NCBI GenBank assembly: GCA_944385665.1
Contig: CALWYB010000011.1
Coordinates: 1-56,232, forward strand
Direction: 5' to 3'
Source: an uncultured Oscillospiraceae bacterium
Lineage (GTDB): Bacteria > Bacillota > Clostridia > Oscillospirales > Oscillospiraceae
DNA: 56,232 nt
In this document: positions 33,302 through 41,347 of the stretch, piece after piece
Numbering within the stretch: position 1 is the first letter of the stretch
Layout: every line of letters starts with the position of its first letter
Notes under the pieces: model-generated
Databases searched by the model: none
Seen by the model: only the letters and a program-made list of their open reading frames with translations
Told to the model about the DNA's origin: nothing
Position numbers and translations under genes: made by a program

Positions 33302-33937
33302 ATGTTTGACAGCAAAGTACATGTTTTGGACCATCCGCTGCTGCAGCACAAGCTGAGCATCCTGCGGGATGAGCGCACCGGCGTGAAGGAATTCCGGGAG
33401 ATCGTCTCCGAGATCGCCGCCCTGGAGTGCTATGAGGCCACCCGGGACCTGCCGCTGAAGGATGTGGAGATCAAGACCCCTGTGGCTACCGGGACCTTCA
33501 AGCAGCTGGCAGGCAAGAAGCTGGCCATCGTCCCCATTCTGCGGGCTGGACTGGGCATGGTGGACGGCATTCTGTCTCTGATCCCCTCCGCCAAGGTGGG
33601 TCACATCGGCCTGTACCGGGACCCTGAGACCCTGGAGCCGGTGGAGTACTACTGCAAGATGCCCTCCGACATCGCGGACCGGGATGTGATCGTGCTGGAC
33701 CCCATGCTGGCCACCGGCGGTTCTGCGGTAGCGGCTATTCACTTCCTGAAGAACTACGGCTGCAACCACATTAAGCTCATGAACGTACTGGCTGCCCCTG
33801 AGGGCATCGAAGCGGTGCACAAGGCCCACCCCGACGTGGAGATCTACGTGGCCGGTGTGGACGAGAAGCTCAACGACCACGGCTACATCGTGCCCGGCCT
33901 GGGCGACGCGGGCGACCGGATCTTCGGTACGAAGTAA
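33302..33937 (+). CDS. upp: uracil phosphoribosyltransferase
   Basis: Salvages uracil to UMP with PRPP. 211 residues. PRPP-binding motif [14 protein letters not shown] near 125-138, uracil-site C-terminus [14 protein letters not shown], and RAGLGMVDG near 81-89. The gene's 3' end is duplicated 204 bases downstream (see repeat entries). Ends without a clear terminator; the hairpin array that follows may serve. Confidence 0.96.
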   Translation: MFDSKVHVLDHPLLQHKLSILRDERTGVKEFREIVSEIAALECYEATRDLPLKDVEIKTPVATGTFKQLAGKKLAIVPILRAGLGMVDGILSLIPSAKVGHIGLYRDPETLEPVEYYCKMPSDIADRDVIVLDPMLATGGSAVAAIHFLKNYGCNHIKLMNVLAAPEGIEAVHKAHPDVEIYVAGVDEKLNDHGYIVPGLGDAGDRIFGTK

Positions 33938-33965
33938 GAGGTAAAAGGGAATCGGGAAGAAGTAA
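33901..33965 (+). repeat. 65-bp direct repeat, copy 1 (upp 3' end)
   Basis: Covers the last codons of upp ([11 protein letters not shown] and stop) plus 28 bases after it. Copy 2 at 34105-34169 is 64/65 identical; the single difference is G33940 versus A34144. Each copy contains the internal pattern GAAGTAAG-N-GTAAAAGGGAAT then GGGAAGAAGTAA. Confidence 0.95.
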
Positions 33966-34104
33966 GTTTCGACTGCGTCACCCAGAACCGCGCCTTTTGG
34001 CGCGTCCAAGCGTTTTTGCCTTTGGCAAAAACCTTGCCGCAGGGACAATTCACTTGTCCCGAGGATTTCAAATGTTGGGGTCCCCGCACGGCGTGAGCCG
34101 GGTG
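33966..34104. repeat. hairpin array between the direct repeats
   Basis: Four consecutive inverted repeats: CGCGCC-TTTT-GGCGCG (33989-34004), TTTTTGCC-TTT-GGCAAAAA (34013-34031), GGGACAA-N5-TTGTCCC (34042-34060) and CGGC-GTGA-GCCG (34089-34100). No gene. It looks like a palindrome-rich extragenic repeat flanked by the 65-bp copies; whether it recurs elsewhere in the genome cannot be seen here. Confidence 0.7.
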
Positions 34105-34169
34105 GGGCGACGCGGGCGACCGGATCTTCGGTACGAAGTAAGAAGTAAAAGGGAATCGGGAAGAAGTAA
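34105..34169 (+). repeat. 65-bp direct repeat, copy 2 (detached upp tail)
   Basis: Duplicate of the upp end without the gene body: it would encode [11 protein letters not shown] and the stop but has no start, so it is a non-coding remnant. It ends 26 bases before the -35 of the rplS promoter. Confidence 0.92.
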
Positions 34170-34195
34170 TTTTTTGCGGCAGGGCGAAAAAAGAC

Positions 34196-34224
34196 TTGCA
34201 TTGCTGGAAAAAATGTGATATCAT
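34196..34224 (+). promoter_or_regulatory. rplS promoter
   Basis: TTGCAT (34196-34201), 17 bp, TATCAT (34219-34224). The transcript would carry a 100-base leader, 34231-34330, with GC-rich self-complementary stretches (CTCTGCGGCAGC, GCACAGGGGTGC). Autoregulatory L19 leaders exist in Firmicutes, but I cannot match this one to the known motif. Confidence 0.72.
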
Positions 34225-34330
34225 CTTTTAGTCTGAAATAACGGGCGATCCTCTGCGGCAGCTTCGCACAGGGGTGCGGACATCCCATCGGGAACCGGCA
34301 AGAACGCCTATACAACAGGAGGAAAAGAAC

Positions 34331-34672
34331 ATGGATTTGATGCAGGCTTTTACCCAGAAGCACCTGAAGGAGAATGCCCCTGAGGTTCAGGTGGGCGACA
34401 CCATCCGGGTGCACCTGAAGGTTAAGGAAGGTAACCGTGAGCGTATCCAGGTCTTTGAGGGCACTGTGATCGCCAAGAAGCACGGCGGCATTGAGGAGAC
34501 CTTTACCGTCCGCCGCATCTCCTACGGCATCGGCGTGGAGAAGGTGTTCCCTGTCCACTCCCCCGCCATCGAGAAGATCGAGCTGGTGCGTCACGGCAAG
34601 GTCCGCCGCGCCAAGCTGTACTACCTGCGCAACCGCGTGGGCAAGGCGGCCAAGGTCAAGGAGGCCCTGTAA
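34331..34672 (+). CDS. rplS: 50S ribosomal protein L19
   Basis: 113 residues, normal length. Contains [20 protein letters not shown] near 20-39, [13 protein letters not shown] near 40-52 and the C-terminal [18 protein letters not shown]. Start ATG 34331 behind CAGGAGGAAAAGAAC. Located at the 30S-50S interface. Usually with trmD/rimM; here it heads a segment with rbgA and rnhB, separated by a terminator. Confidence 0.97.
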   Translation: MDLMQAFTQKHLKENAPEVQVGDTIRVHLKVKEGNRERIQVFEGTVIAKKHGGIEETFTVRRISYGIGVEKVFPVHSPAIEKIELVRHGKVRRAKLYYLRNRVGKAAKVKEAL

Positions 34673-34685
34673 TCCAAGTGCGAGA

Positions 34686-34714
34686 AAGGAGCGGTGCAAC
34701 ACCGCTCCTTTTTT
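34686..34714 (+). terminator. rplS terminator
   Basis: Perfect stem AAGGAGCGGTG / CACCGCTCCTT (34686-34696, 34700-34710), loop CAA, T-run to 34714. rbgA lies only 25 bases downstream, so some read-through is likely. Confidence 0.92.
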
Positions 34715-34739
34715 CGTACCGACGGAAGGAGGAGACAGT

Positions 34740-35618
34740 ATGAATATCCAGTGGTACCCCGGGCATATGACCAAGACCCGGCGGCAGATCGAAGCGGATC
34801 TGAAAAACGTAGACATTGTGGTGGAGATCATTGACGCCCGCATTCCCATCTCCAGCCGCAATCCGGACATTGACACCATCTGCGCCGGAAAGCCCCGGCT
34901 GGTGATTCTGAACCGGGCCGACCAGGCCGACCCCGCCCAGAACAAGGCCTGGGGCAATTGGTTCCGGGCACGGGGCTGCTCCGTGCTGGAGACCGATGCC
35001 AAGACAGGCAAGGGTGTGGGCCAGTTTTCCAACGTGGTCCAGAGTGTGCTCAAGGACCAGATCGCCCGCTGGCAGGAGCGCGGCCTGGTAGGCCGTCCGG
35101 TGCGGGCTATGGTAGTGGGCGTGCCCAATGTGGGCAAATCCACCTTTATCAATAAGGTAGCCAAGCGAAAGACCGCCAAGGCAGGGGATCGGCCCGGCGT
35201 CACCCGGGGCAAGCAGTGGGTCACCGTGGACCGGGGCCTGGAGCTGCTGGACACCCCCGGCATTCTGTGGCCCAAGTTCGAGGACGAGGAGATCGGCATG
35301 CGCCTGGCCTTCACCGGGGCGGTGAAGGACGAGATCATGGACGTGGAGACTCTGGGCTGCCATCTGATGGCCTTTCTGGCCGCCCATTACCCGGATGCCC
35401 TGGTCGCGGGCTACAAACTGTCCAGCGTGCCGCAGCGGGAAGAGGACGAGAACGACGTGGCCTACGGCTACCGGCTGCTGGAGACCTGCGCCCAGAAGCG
35501 GGGCATGCGGATTTCCGGCGGTGAATTTGACACGGAGCGGATGGCCCGAGTGCTGCTGGACGAGTACCGGGGCGGCAAGTTGGGACGCTTTACCCTGGAA
35601 CAGCCCCAGGAGATTTAA
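34740..35618 (+). CDS. rbgA: ribosome biogenesis GTPase RbgA (YlqF)
   Basis: Circularly permuted GTPase needed for late 50S assembly (L16 incorporation). 292 residues from ATG 34740 (GGAAGGAGGAGACAGT before it). The permuted order is visible: G4 NRAD near 59-62, G5-like SAKxGKG-type stretch near 80-90, then G1 GVPNVGKSTFINK near 124-136, G2/G3 PGVTRGKQW near 148-156 and DTPGILWPKF near 166-175. Followed by rnhB. Confidence 0.95.
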   Translation: MNIQWYPGHMTKTRRQIEADLKNVDIVVEIIDARIPISSRNPDIDTICAGKPRLVILNRADQADPAQNKAWGNWFRARGCSVLETDAKTGKGVGQFSNVVQSVLKDQIARWQERGLVGRPVRAMVVGVPNVGKSTFINKVAKRKTAKAGDRPGVTRGKQWVTVDRGLELLDTPGILWPKFEDEEIGMRLAFTGAVKDEIMDVETLGCHLMAFLAAHYPDALVAGYKLSSVPQREEDENDVAYGYRLLETCAQKRGMRISGGEFDTERMARVLLDEYRGGKLGRFTLEQPQEI

Positions 35619-35659
35619 ACGACTAACCCCACGGGGCAGGGAAGAGGAGGTAGAAGAGC

Positions 35660-36265
35660 ATGGCAGGCTGGGAGTATGAAGAACAGGCCCGGGCTCAGGG
35701 CTATGCCGCCGTGTGCGGCTGCGACGAGGCGGGCGCCGGTCCCCTGGCCGGACCGGTGTACGCCGGGGCGGTGATCCTGCCCTTCGGGATGGAGATCACG
35801 GGTCTGGACGACTCCAAAAAGCTGACAGAGAAGCGCCGTGAAGCGCTTTTCCCTGTCATCCAGGAGCTGGCCCTGGCCTGGTCGGTGGCCCGGGTGGAGG
35901 CGGAGGAGATCGACCGCACCGACATCCTCAGCGCCCGGATGAGGGCCATGCAGCTGGCCATCGACGGCCTGAAGGTCCCCGCCGACTTCGCCCTAGTGGA
36001 CGGCAACCGAGACCACGGCAAGACGGCGGCGGTGACCACGCCCCATCTGTGCGTTGTAAAGGGAGACTCCTTGTCTATGTCCATCGCCGCGGCCTCCATT
36101 CTGGCCAAGGTGAGCCGGGACCGCTATATGATGGAGATGGCTCAGGTGTATCCGGAGTATGCCTTTGAGAAGCACAAGGGGTATGGAACAAAACTCCACT
36201 ATGAGCGCCTGCGGACCTACGGACCCAGCCCCATCCACCGCCGTACCTTTTTAAAAAATCTATGA
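35660..36265 (+). CDS. rnhB: ribonuclease HII
   Basis: Cuts RNA in RNA-DNA hybrids, including single ribonucleotides. 201 residues. The first motif reads CGCDEAGAGPLAGPVYAGAV (DE catalytic pair at 21-22); the usual family form is DEAGRGPLAGP, so the conserved Arg is Ala here. KKLTEKRRE near 54-62 and the ASILAKVSRDRYM stretch near 148-160 are intact. The stop overlaps the yraN start by four bases. Confidence 0.94.
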   Translation: MAGWEYEEQARAQGYAAVCGCDEAGAGPLAGPVYAGAVILPFGMEITGLDDSKKLTEKRREALFPVIQELALAWSVARVEAEEIDRTDILSARMRAMQLAIDGLKVPADFALVDGNRDHGKTAAVTTPHLCVVKGDSLSMSIAAASILAKVSRDRYMMEMAQVYPEYAFEKHKGYGTKLHYERLRTYGPSPIHRRTFLKNL

Positions 36266-36630
36266 GCGGGCAGGAGAGCCGTCTGCTGGGACGGTGGGGG
36301 GAGGCCCTGGCGGCCGATTATCTGCGGCAGAAGGGCTATGAACTTTTGGCCGCAGGCTGGCGGTGCCGCTTTGGGGAGATCGACCTCATTGTCCGGGACA
36401 GGACGTACCTGTGCTTTGTGGAGGTAAAGCTGCGCCGCAGCGCCGCCTTCGGCACGGCGGGGGAATTTGTGGACGAGCGCAAGCAGCAGCGCCTGCGCAC
36501 CACCGCCCAGCTCTATCTCCAGCAGCATCCCACCGCCCTCCAGCCCCGCTTTGACGTCATCGAGGTGCTGGCGCCTCAGGGGATGGAGACAAAAAAGCCC
36601 AACATACGACATCTTGCGGACGCTTTTTAA
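36262..36630 (+). CDS. yraN: YraN-family (UPF0102) endonuclease-like protein
   Basis: 122 residues with the restriction-endonuclease-like fold signature GRWGEALAADYLRQKGYELL near 10-29, then FGEIDLIVRD near 37-46 and FVEVKLR near 52-58 (the D/ExK nuclease residues). Biological role unclear. Coupled to rnhB. Confidence 0.92.
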   Translation: MSGQESRLLGRWGEALAADYLRQKGYELLAAGWRCRFGEIDLIVRDRTYLCFVEVKLRRSAAFGTAGEFVDERKQQRLRTTAQLYLQQHPTALQPRFDVIEVLAPQGMETKKPNIRHLADAF

Positions 36631-36670
36631 AAAAATCCCAAATCAAGGGCCGGCTTTTCTTCCCTGGAAC

Positions 36671-36699
36671 TTGACCTGTCCGAAGAAAGCTGGCATAAT
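36671..36699 (+). promoter_or_regulatory. thrC promoter and leader hairpin
   Basis: TTGACC (36671-36676), 17 bp, CATAAT (36694-36699). The short leader contains a perfect 7-bp hairpin CTCCGGC / GCCGGAG (36719-36725, 36732-36738), with no T-run after it. Confidence 0.65.
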
Positions 36700-36769
36700 A
36701 GTAGCTTAGAGAACCATTCTCCGGCCATGGCGCCGGAGAGAATCCTTGAAAAGAATGGAAGGAATCACC

Positions 36770-38254
36770 ATGCAATACATCAGCACAAGAGACCGGGAGC
36801 AGCAGTTCTCCGCTTCCCAGGCCATCGCCAAGGGGCTGGCCGATGACGGCGGCCTGCTCACCCCCGTGTATCTGCCCAAGCTGCCCCGCCGCGCCCTGGA
36901 GGAGCTGAAGGACATGTCCTATCAGCAGCGGGCAGTGTATGTGATGAAGCTGTTTTTGGATGAGTTCACCGTAAAGGAGCTCACCGACTTTGCCAATGCG
37001 GCCTACGGTCCGGACAAGTTCGATACTCCGGCTGTGGCGCCGGTGCGGACGCTGGACAGCAACACCTTCTGCCTGGAGCTGTGGCATGGCCCCACCTGTG
37101 CCTTTAAGGATATGGCCCTGCAGATGCTGCCCCACCTGCTCACCGCCTCTCTGCGCAAGCAGGAGGAGGAGAAGACGGTGTGCATCCTGGTGGCCACCTC
37201 CGGCGACACCGGCAAGGGCGCCCTGGAGGGCTTCAAGGACGTGGACCACACCCGCATTCTGGTGTTCTACCCCAAGGACGGCGTGTCCGCCATCCAGGAG
37301 CTGCAGATGGTCACCCAGGAGGGGGACAACGTGGGCGTGTGCTCCGTGGTGGGCAACTTTGACGACGCCCAGACCGGCGTGAAGAAGCTCTTTTCCGATG
37401 AGAAGCTGCGCCAGGAGCTGGCCCAGCGGGGCTTCTTCCTCTCTTCCGCCAACTCCATCAACTGGGGCCGGGTGCTGCCCCAGATCGTCTACTACATCTC
37501 CGCCTACTGCGACCTGGTGCGGGACGAGAAGATCCAGCTGGGCGACCCCATCAACGTGTGCGTGCCCACCGGCAACTTCGGCAACATTCTGGCGGCCTAC
37601 TACGCCAAGGATATGGGAGTGCCCATCAACAAGCTGATCTGCGCCTCCAACAGCAACAACGTCCTCACCGACTTTTTGCGCACCGGCGTCTACGACCGGA
37701 ACCGTACCTTTTATAATACCATGTCTCCCTCCATGGATATCCTCATCTCCAGCAACCTGGAGCGGCTGCTCTACGCCATCACCGGCGAGAACCAGCAGGT
37801 GCGGGAGTACATGATGGAGCTCAACCAGACCGGCCGCTATCAGGTGAGCGACAAGACTCTGGAGAAGATCCAGCGCCTGTTTGTGGGCTACTGCTGCGAC
37901 GACGCGGTGACCCAGAAGGTGATCGGCGCCATCTACCGCAGTTTCGACTACCTCATCGACCCCCATACCGCCGTGGGCTTCTCCGCCCTGGGCCAGTACC
38001 GGGAGGAGACCGGTGATATGACCCCCGCTCTGGTGGCCTCCACCGCCAGCCCCTTCAAGTTCTGCGACAACGTGTTGGGCGCTCTGGGAGAGACCAACCT
38101 GCGGGAGGGTCTGGACATTCTGGACCAGCTCAGCGAGAAGACCGGCCAGCCGGTACCCGCTCCTCTGGCGGCTCTGCGGGGCAAGCAGCCCCGGTTCCAG
38201 CGCACCGAGGAGAAGGACCACATGGTGGACGCGGTGCTGGATATGCTCAAGTAA
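36770..38254 (+). CDS. thrC: threonine synthase
   Basis: PLP enzyme converting O-phosphohomoserine to threonine. 494 residues, the long (fungal/E. coli-like) class. PLP lysine in CAFKDMALQM near 105-114; phosphate-binding ATSGDTGKGALEGF near 142-155. N-terminal YISTRD and ASQAIAKGLADDGGLLTP are family hallmarks. Start ATG 36770 behind GGAAGGAATCACC; no other thr genes adjacent. Confidence 0.95.
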   Translation: MQYISTRDREQQFSASQAIAKGLADDGGLLTPVYLPKLPRRALEELKDMSYQQRAVYVMKLFLDEFTVKELTDFANAAYGPDKFDTPAVAPVRTLDSNTFCLELWHGPTCAFKDMALQMLPHLLTASLRKQEEEKTVCILVATSGDTGKGALEGFKDVDHTRILVFYPKDGVSAIQELQMVTQEGDNVGVCSVVGNFDDAQTGVKKLFSDEKLRQELAQRGFFLSSANSINWGRVLPQIVYYISAYCDLVRDEKIQLGDPINVCVPTGNFGNILAAYYAKDMGVPINKLICASNSNNVLTDFLRTGVYDRNRTFYNTMSPSMDILISSNLERLLYAITGENQQVREYMMELNQTGRYQVSDKTLEKIQRLFVGYCCDDAVTQKVIGAIYRSFDYLIDPHTAVGFSALGQYREETGDMTPALVASTASPFKFCDNVLGALGETNLREGLDILDQLSEKTGQPVPAPLAALRGKQPRFQRTEEKDHMVDAVLDMLK

Positions 38255-38272
38255 GGAAAAGGAGTTGCGTAC

Positions 38273-38959
38273 ATGGCCCTTTACGCCATTGGGGATACCC
38301 ACTTGTCCCTGAGCGTGGACAAGCCGATGGATGTGTTCGGCGGAGGCTGGCGCGGCTACGTGGACAAGCTCCGGGAGGGCTTTTCCGTGGTGAAGCCGGA
38401 GGACACCGTGGTTTTGTGCGGGGATCTGTCCTGGGGCATGAGCCTGGAGCAGGCGGAGCAGGACTTCGCTTTTCTGGACGCGCTGCCCGGACGGAAGATC
38501 TTGCTCAAGGGCAACCACGACTACTGGTGGACCACCGCCGCCAAGATGGAGCGCTTTTTTGCCGAGCATGGGTTTTCTACCCTGGAGATCCTGCACAACA
38601 ACTGCCGCCTGTACGGCGAGCTGGCCCTGTGCGGCACCAGGGGATGGTTTTATGAGGAGGACCGTGGGGAACACAGCGCGAAGATCTTTCACCGGGAGCT
38701 GATGCGCCTGGAGACGTCGCTGAAGGCGGCGGGGGAGCGGGAGAAGTACTGCTTTCTCCACTACCCGCCCCTCTACCAGGGCTACCGCTGTCAGGAGATC
38801 ATGGATCTGCTGGAGGCCTATGGGGTGCGGCGCTGCTTTTACGGACATCTCCACGGCGGAAGCCATCGTCTGGCCATCTCCGGCCAGGTGGGGGGCGTGG
38901 AATACCGCCTGATTGCGGCGGATTTCCTGGGCTTCCGGCCGGAAAAACTGCTGGATTAA
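38273..38959 (+). CDS. metallophosphoesterase (calcineurin-like)
   Basis: 228 residues. Dimetal motifs in order: AIGDTHLS near 5-12, CGDLSWG near 47-53, KGNHDYWW near 79-86, HYPP near 163-166 and YGHLHGG near 187-193. Substrate unknown; related to cytoplasmic serine/threonine-phosphatase-like proteins. GGAG precedes the ATG, 18 bases after thrC, so they may be co-transcribed. Confidence 0.92.
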   Translation: MALYAIGDTHLSLSVDKPMDVFGGGWRGYVDKLREGFSVVKPEDTVVLCGDLSWGMSLEQAEQDFAFLDALPGRKILLKGNHDYWWTTAAKMERFFAEHGFSTLEILHNNCRLYGELALCGTRGWFYEEDRGEHSAKIFHRELMRLETSLKAAGEREKYCFLHYPPLYQGYRCQEIMDLLEAYGVRRCFYGHLHGGSHRLAISGQVGGVEYRLIAADFLGFRPEKLLD

Positions 38960-38970
38960 GCAACAAAACC

Positions 38971-39030
38971 GAAATTTTGCGGAAATTTCCGAAATTTAGT
39001 CTGGTCAAACAGGCTGTTATCTGGTAAAAT
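38971..39030 (+). promoter_or_regulatory. tig promoter with triple GAAATTT repeat
   Basis: TGGTCA (39002-39007), 17 bp, TAAAAT (39025-39030). Just upstream GAAATTT occurs three times (38971-38977, 38982-38988, 38991-38997), the second copy within the palindrome GGAAATTTCC. Possible binding sites or an A/T UP-element. Confidence 0.5.
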
Positions 39031-39100
39031 ACCATGGCGAAAGTATACAAGGCGCTCTGCGGACAAAATCCCGCCGGGCGCTCACAGGAGGAAATGTTAC

Positions 39101-40540
39101 ATGAAGGTCACCAACGTTGAGAAGAAAGAAAAGAGCACGGTCGAGCTGACCATCCAGGTGGAAGCCGACGAGTTTGAGGCTGCCGTTCAGAAGGCTTATC
39201 TGAAGAACCGCGGCCGCATCAGCGTCCCCGGCTTCCGTAAGGGCAAGGCCCCCCGGAAGATCATCGAGGGTATGTACGGCTCCGGCGTGTTTTATGAAGA
39301 TGCCATCAACGATGTGTACCCCGGCGCCTACGAGGCGGCCGTGAAGGAGCAGGGCCTGGAGGATATGGGCCACCCCGTCATGGATATCGTGGAGGTGGGC
39401 AAGGACGGCCTGACCTTCACCGCTCTGGTCTCCGTGCGCCCCGAGGTGAAGCTGGGCCAGTATAAGGGCCTGCAGGCTCCCAAGACCTACAATGAGGTCA
39501 CCGACGCCGACATCGACAACGAGCTGGAGCCCTATATCAAGCGTGCCACCCGTCTGGTGAGCGTGGAGCGTCCCATCGCCATGGGCGACACCGCGGTCAT
39601 CGACTTCGAGGGCTTCGACGACGGCAAGCCCTTCGAGGGCGGCAAGGGCACCGACTACAGCCTGGAGATCGGCTCCGGCTCCTTCGTGCCCGGCTTTGAG
39701 GATCAGCTCATCGGCCTGAGCGTGGGCGACGAGAAGGATCTGGATATCACCTTCCCCGAGGACTACGTGAAGGATCTGGCGGGCAAGCCCGTGGTGTTCC
39801 ACGTGAAGGTCAAGGAGGTCAAGGAGTCCCAGATCCCCGAGGTGGACGACGAGTTCGCCAAGGATGTGTCCGAGTTCGAGACTCTGGCCGACTTTAAGAA
39901 GGACCTGGGCGAGAAGCTCAAGGAGCGCCGCGAGACCCAGGCCCAGGACGCCTTTGAGAGCGCCGTTCTGGAGCAGCTCATCGACAACATGGAGGCTGAG
40001 GTGCCCGACGGTATGGTGGAGACCCAGCTGGACAAGGTGATGGATGAGTACGCCATGCGGATGCAGAGCCAGGGCATGTCCATGAACGACTACCTGAAGA
40101 TGATGGGCATGACCCCCGAGATGATGCGCGCCTCCGCCAAGCCCTCCGCGCTGCGCCAGGTGCAGCTGGAGCTGGCCCTGTCTGCCGTGGCGGACGCCGA
40201 GAACCTGGAGATCACCGAGGAGGACTGCGACAAGGAGATTGCCAAGCTGGCCGAGCAGTACAACCTCACCGAGGATCAGGTGAAGGCCGCCGTTTCCGTG
40301 GATATGCTCAAGCACGACCTGCGCCTGCAGAAGGCCAGCGAGTTCGTGGTGTCCCAGGCTGTGGTGGGCGAGACCCCCAAGAAGGAAGAGACCGCCGAGG
40401 AGAAGGCGGAGGAGCCCGCTGCGGAGAAGCCCAAGCGTACCCGCAAGAAGGCCGCTGAGACCGCCGAGGGCGAGGAGAAGCCCAAGCGTACCCGTAAGAA
40501 GAAGACCGAGGAGAGCGCTGAGGAGCCCAAGGCGGAGTAA
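39101..40540 (+). CDS. tig: trigger factor chaperone with basic C-terminal tail
   Basis: Ribosome-bound peptidyl-prolyl isomerase/chaperone. 479 residues, longer than the usual ~430. N-terminal ribosome-binding domain with VPGFRKGKAPRKIIEGMYG near 43-61 (signature GFRxGKxP). FKBP-like domain about 155-240 (GDTAVIDFEGF, VPGFEDQLIGL). Helical C-domain to about 425. The last ~55 residues are low-complexity Glu/Ala/Lys with KPKRTRKK twice, unlike standard trigger factors. Followed by clpP and clpX. Confidence 0.95.
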   Translation: MKVTNVEKKEKSTVELTIQVEADEFEAAVQKAYLKNRGRISVPGFRKGKAPRKIIEGMYGSGVFYEDAINDVYPGAYEAAVKEQGLEDMGHPVMDIVEVGKDGLTFTALVSVRPEVKLGQYKGLQAPKTYNEVTDADIDNELEPYIKRATRLVSVERPIAMGDTAVIDFEGFDDGKPFEGGKGTDYSLEIGSGSFVPGFEDQLIGLSVGDEKDLDITFPEDYVKDLAGKPVVFHVKVKEVKESQIPEVDDEFAKDVSEFETLADFKKDLGEKLKERRETQAQDAFESAVLEQLIDNMEAEVPDGMVETQLDKVMDEYAMRMQSQGMSMNDYLKMMGMTPEMMRASAKPSALRQVQLELALSAVADAENLEITEEDCDKEIAKLAEQYNLTEDQVKAAVSVDMLKHDLRLQKASEFVVSQAVVGETPKKEETAEEKAEEPAAEKPKRTRKKAAETAEGEEKPKRTRKKKTEESAEEPKAE

Positions 40541-40702
40541 AATCCAGCTTGATATCTACCCGGGGCGGCAGATTCTGCCGCCCCGGGCGTGTATGCGTTA
40601 TGGCAGGGGAGACCGGGGAAAACCGCAGAAAGGAAAAAAGGAATCATGTTCCAATTTTGCGGGCATACTTTGGTATCACTGTTTTGAAAAGGAGTAGTTC
40701 CT

Positions 40703-41284
40703 ATGAGTTTAGTTCCTTATGTAGTGGAGCAGACCAACCGGGGCGAGCGGTCTTACGACATCTTTTCCCGTCTGCTCAATGACCGCATCATTTTCCTGTC
40801 CGAGGAGGTCAACGACACCACCGCCTCTCTGGTGGTAGCCCAGCTGCTGTACCTGGAGAGCCAGGACCCGGACAAGGATATCCAGTTCTACATCAACAGC
40901 CCCGGCGGCTCGGTCACCGCGGGCATGGCCATCTATGACACCATGCAGTACGTCAAGTGCGACGTGTCCACCATCTGCATCGGCCTGGCCGCCAGCATGG
41001 GCGCCTTCCTGCTGGCCGCCGGCACCAAGGGCAAGCGTCTGGCGCTGCCCAACTCCGAGATCATGATCCACCAGCCCTCCGCCGGCACCCAGGGCCAGAT
41101 CACCGATATGGCCCTGCACCTGAAGCGGTTGGAAGTGGTGAAGAAGCGCATGAACCGCATCCTGGCCGAGAACACCGGCAAGAGCATTGAGCAGGTCACC
41201 GCCGACTGCGAGCGAGACAACTTCATGTCCGCCCAGGAGGCGCTGGAGTACGGCCTCATCGACCGGGTCATCGAGAAGCGGTGA
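40703..41284 (+). CDS. clpP: ATP-dependent Clp protease proteolytic subunit
   Basis: 193 residues. Catalytic Ser in [14 protein letters not shown] near 95-108, His in [10 protein letters not shown] near 117-126, Asp in the C-terminal third. [19 protein letters not shown] is the family N-terminus. Forms tetradecameric chambers fed by ClpX, encoded next. The ATG follows AAAGGAGTAGTTCCT. The 162-base gap after tig holds a 13-bp GC hairpin (40559-40587) without T-run. Confidence 0.97.
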   Translation: MSLVPYVVEQTNRGERSYDIFSRLLNDRIIFLSEEVNDTTASLVVAQLLYLESQDPDKDIQFYINSPGGSVTAGMAIYDTMQYVKCDVSTICIGLAASMGAFLLAAGTKGKRLALPNSEIMIHQPSAGTQGQITDMALHLKRLEVVKKRMNRILAENTGKSIEQVTADCERDNFMSAQEALEYGLIDRVIEKR

Positions 41285-41347
41285 GCCAGGCGGGCGCACC
41301 CTGGGGCGCGCCCTGCGTGTATCAAGAGAATTTGAGGTAATAATTTC

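Noticed and set aside
33989-34100. Hairpin array after upp as a CRISPR
   Set aside because: The inverted repeats differ from one another and there are no equal spacers or repeated units.
32771-35338. 855-codon open frame on the minus strand opposite tsaB, upp, rplS and rbgA
   Set aside because: It runs antisense through several well-identified genes, is low-complexity in Gly/His/Leu/Val, and has no family resemblance; an artefact of GC-rich codon use.
40559-40587. 13-bp GC hairpin CCCGGGGCGGCAG / CTGCCGCCCCGGG as a tig terminator
   Set aside because: No T-run on either side; kept only as a stable hairpin in the tig-clpP gap.
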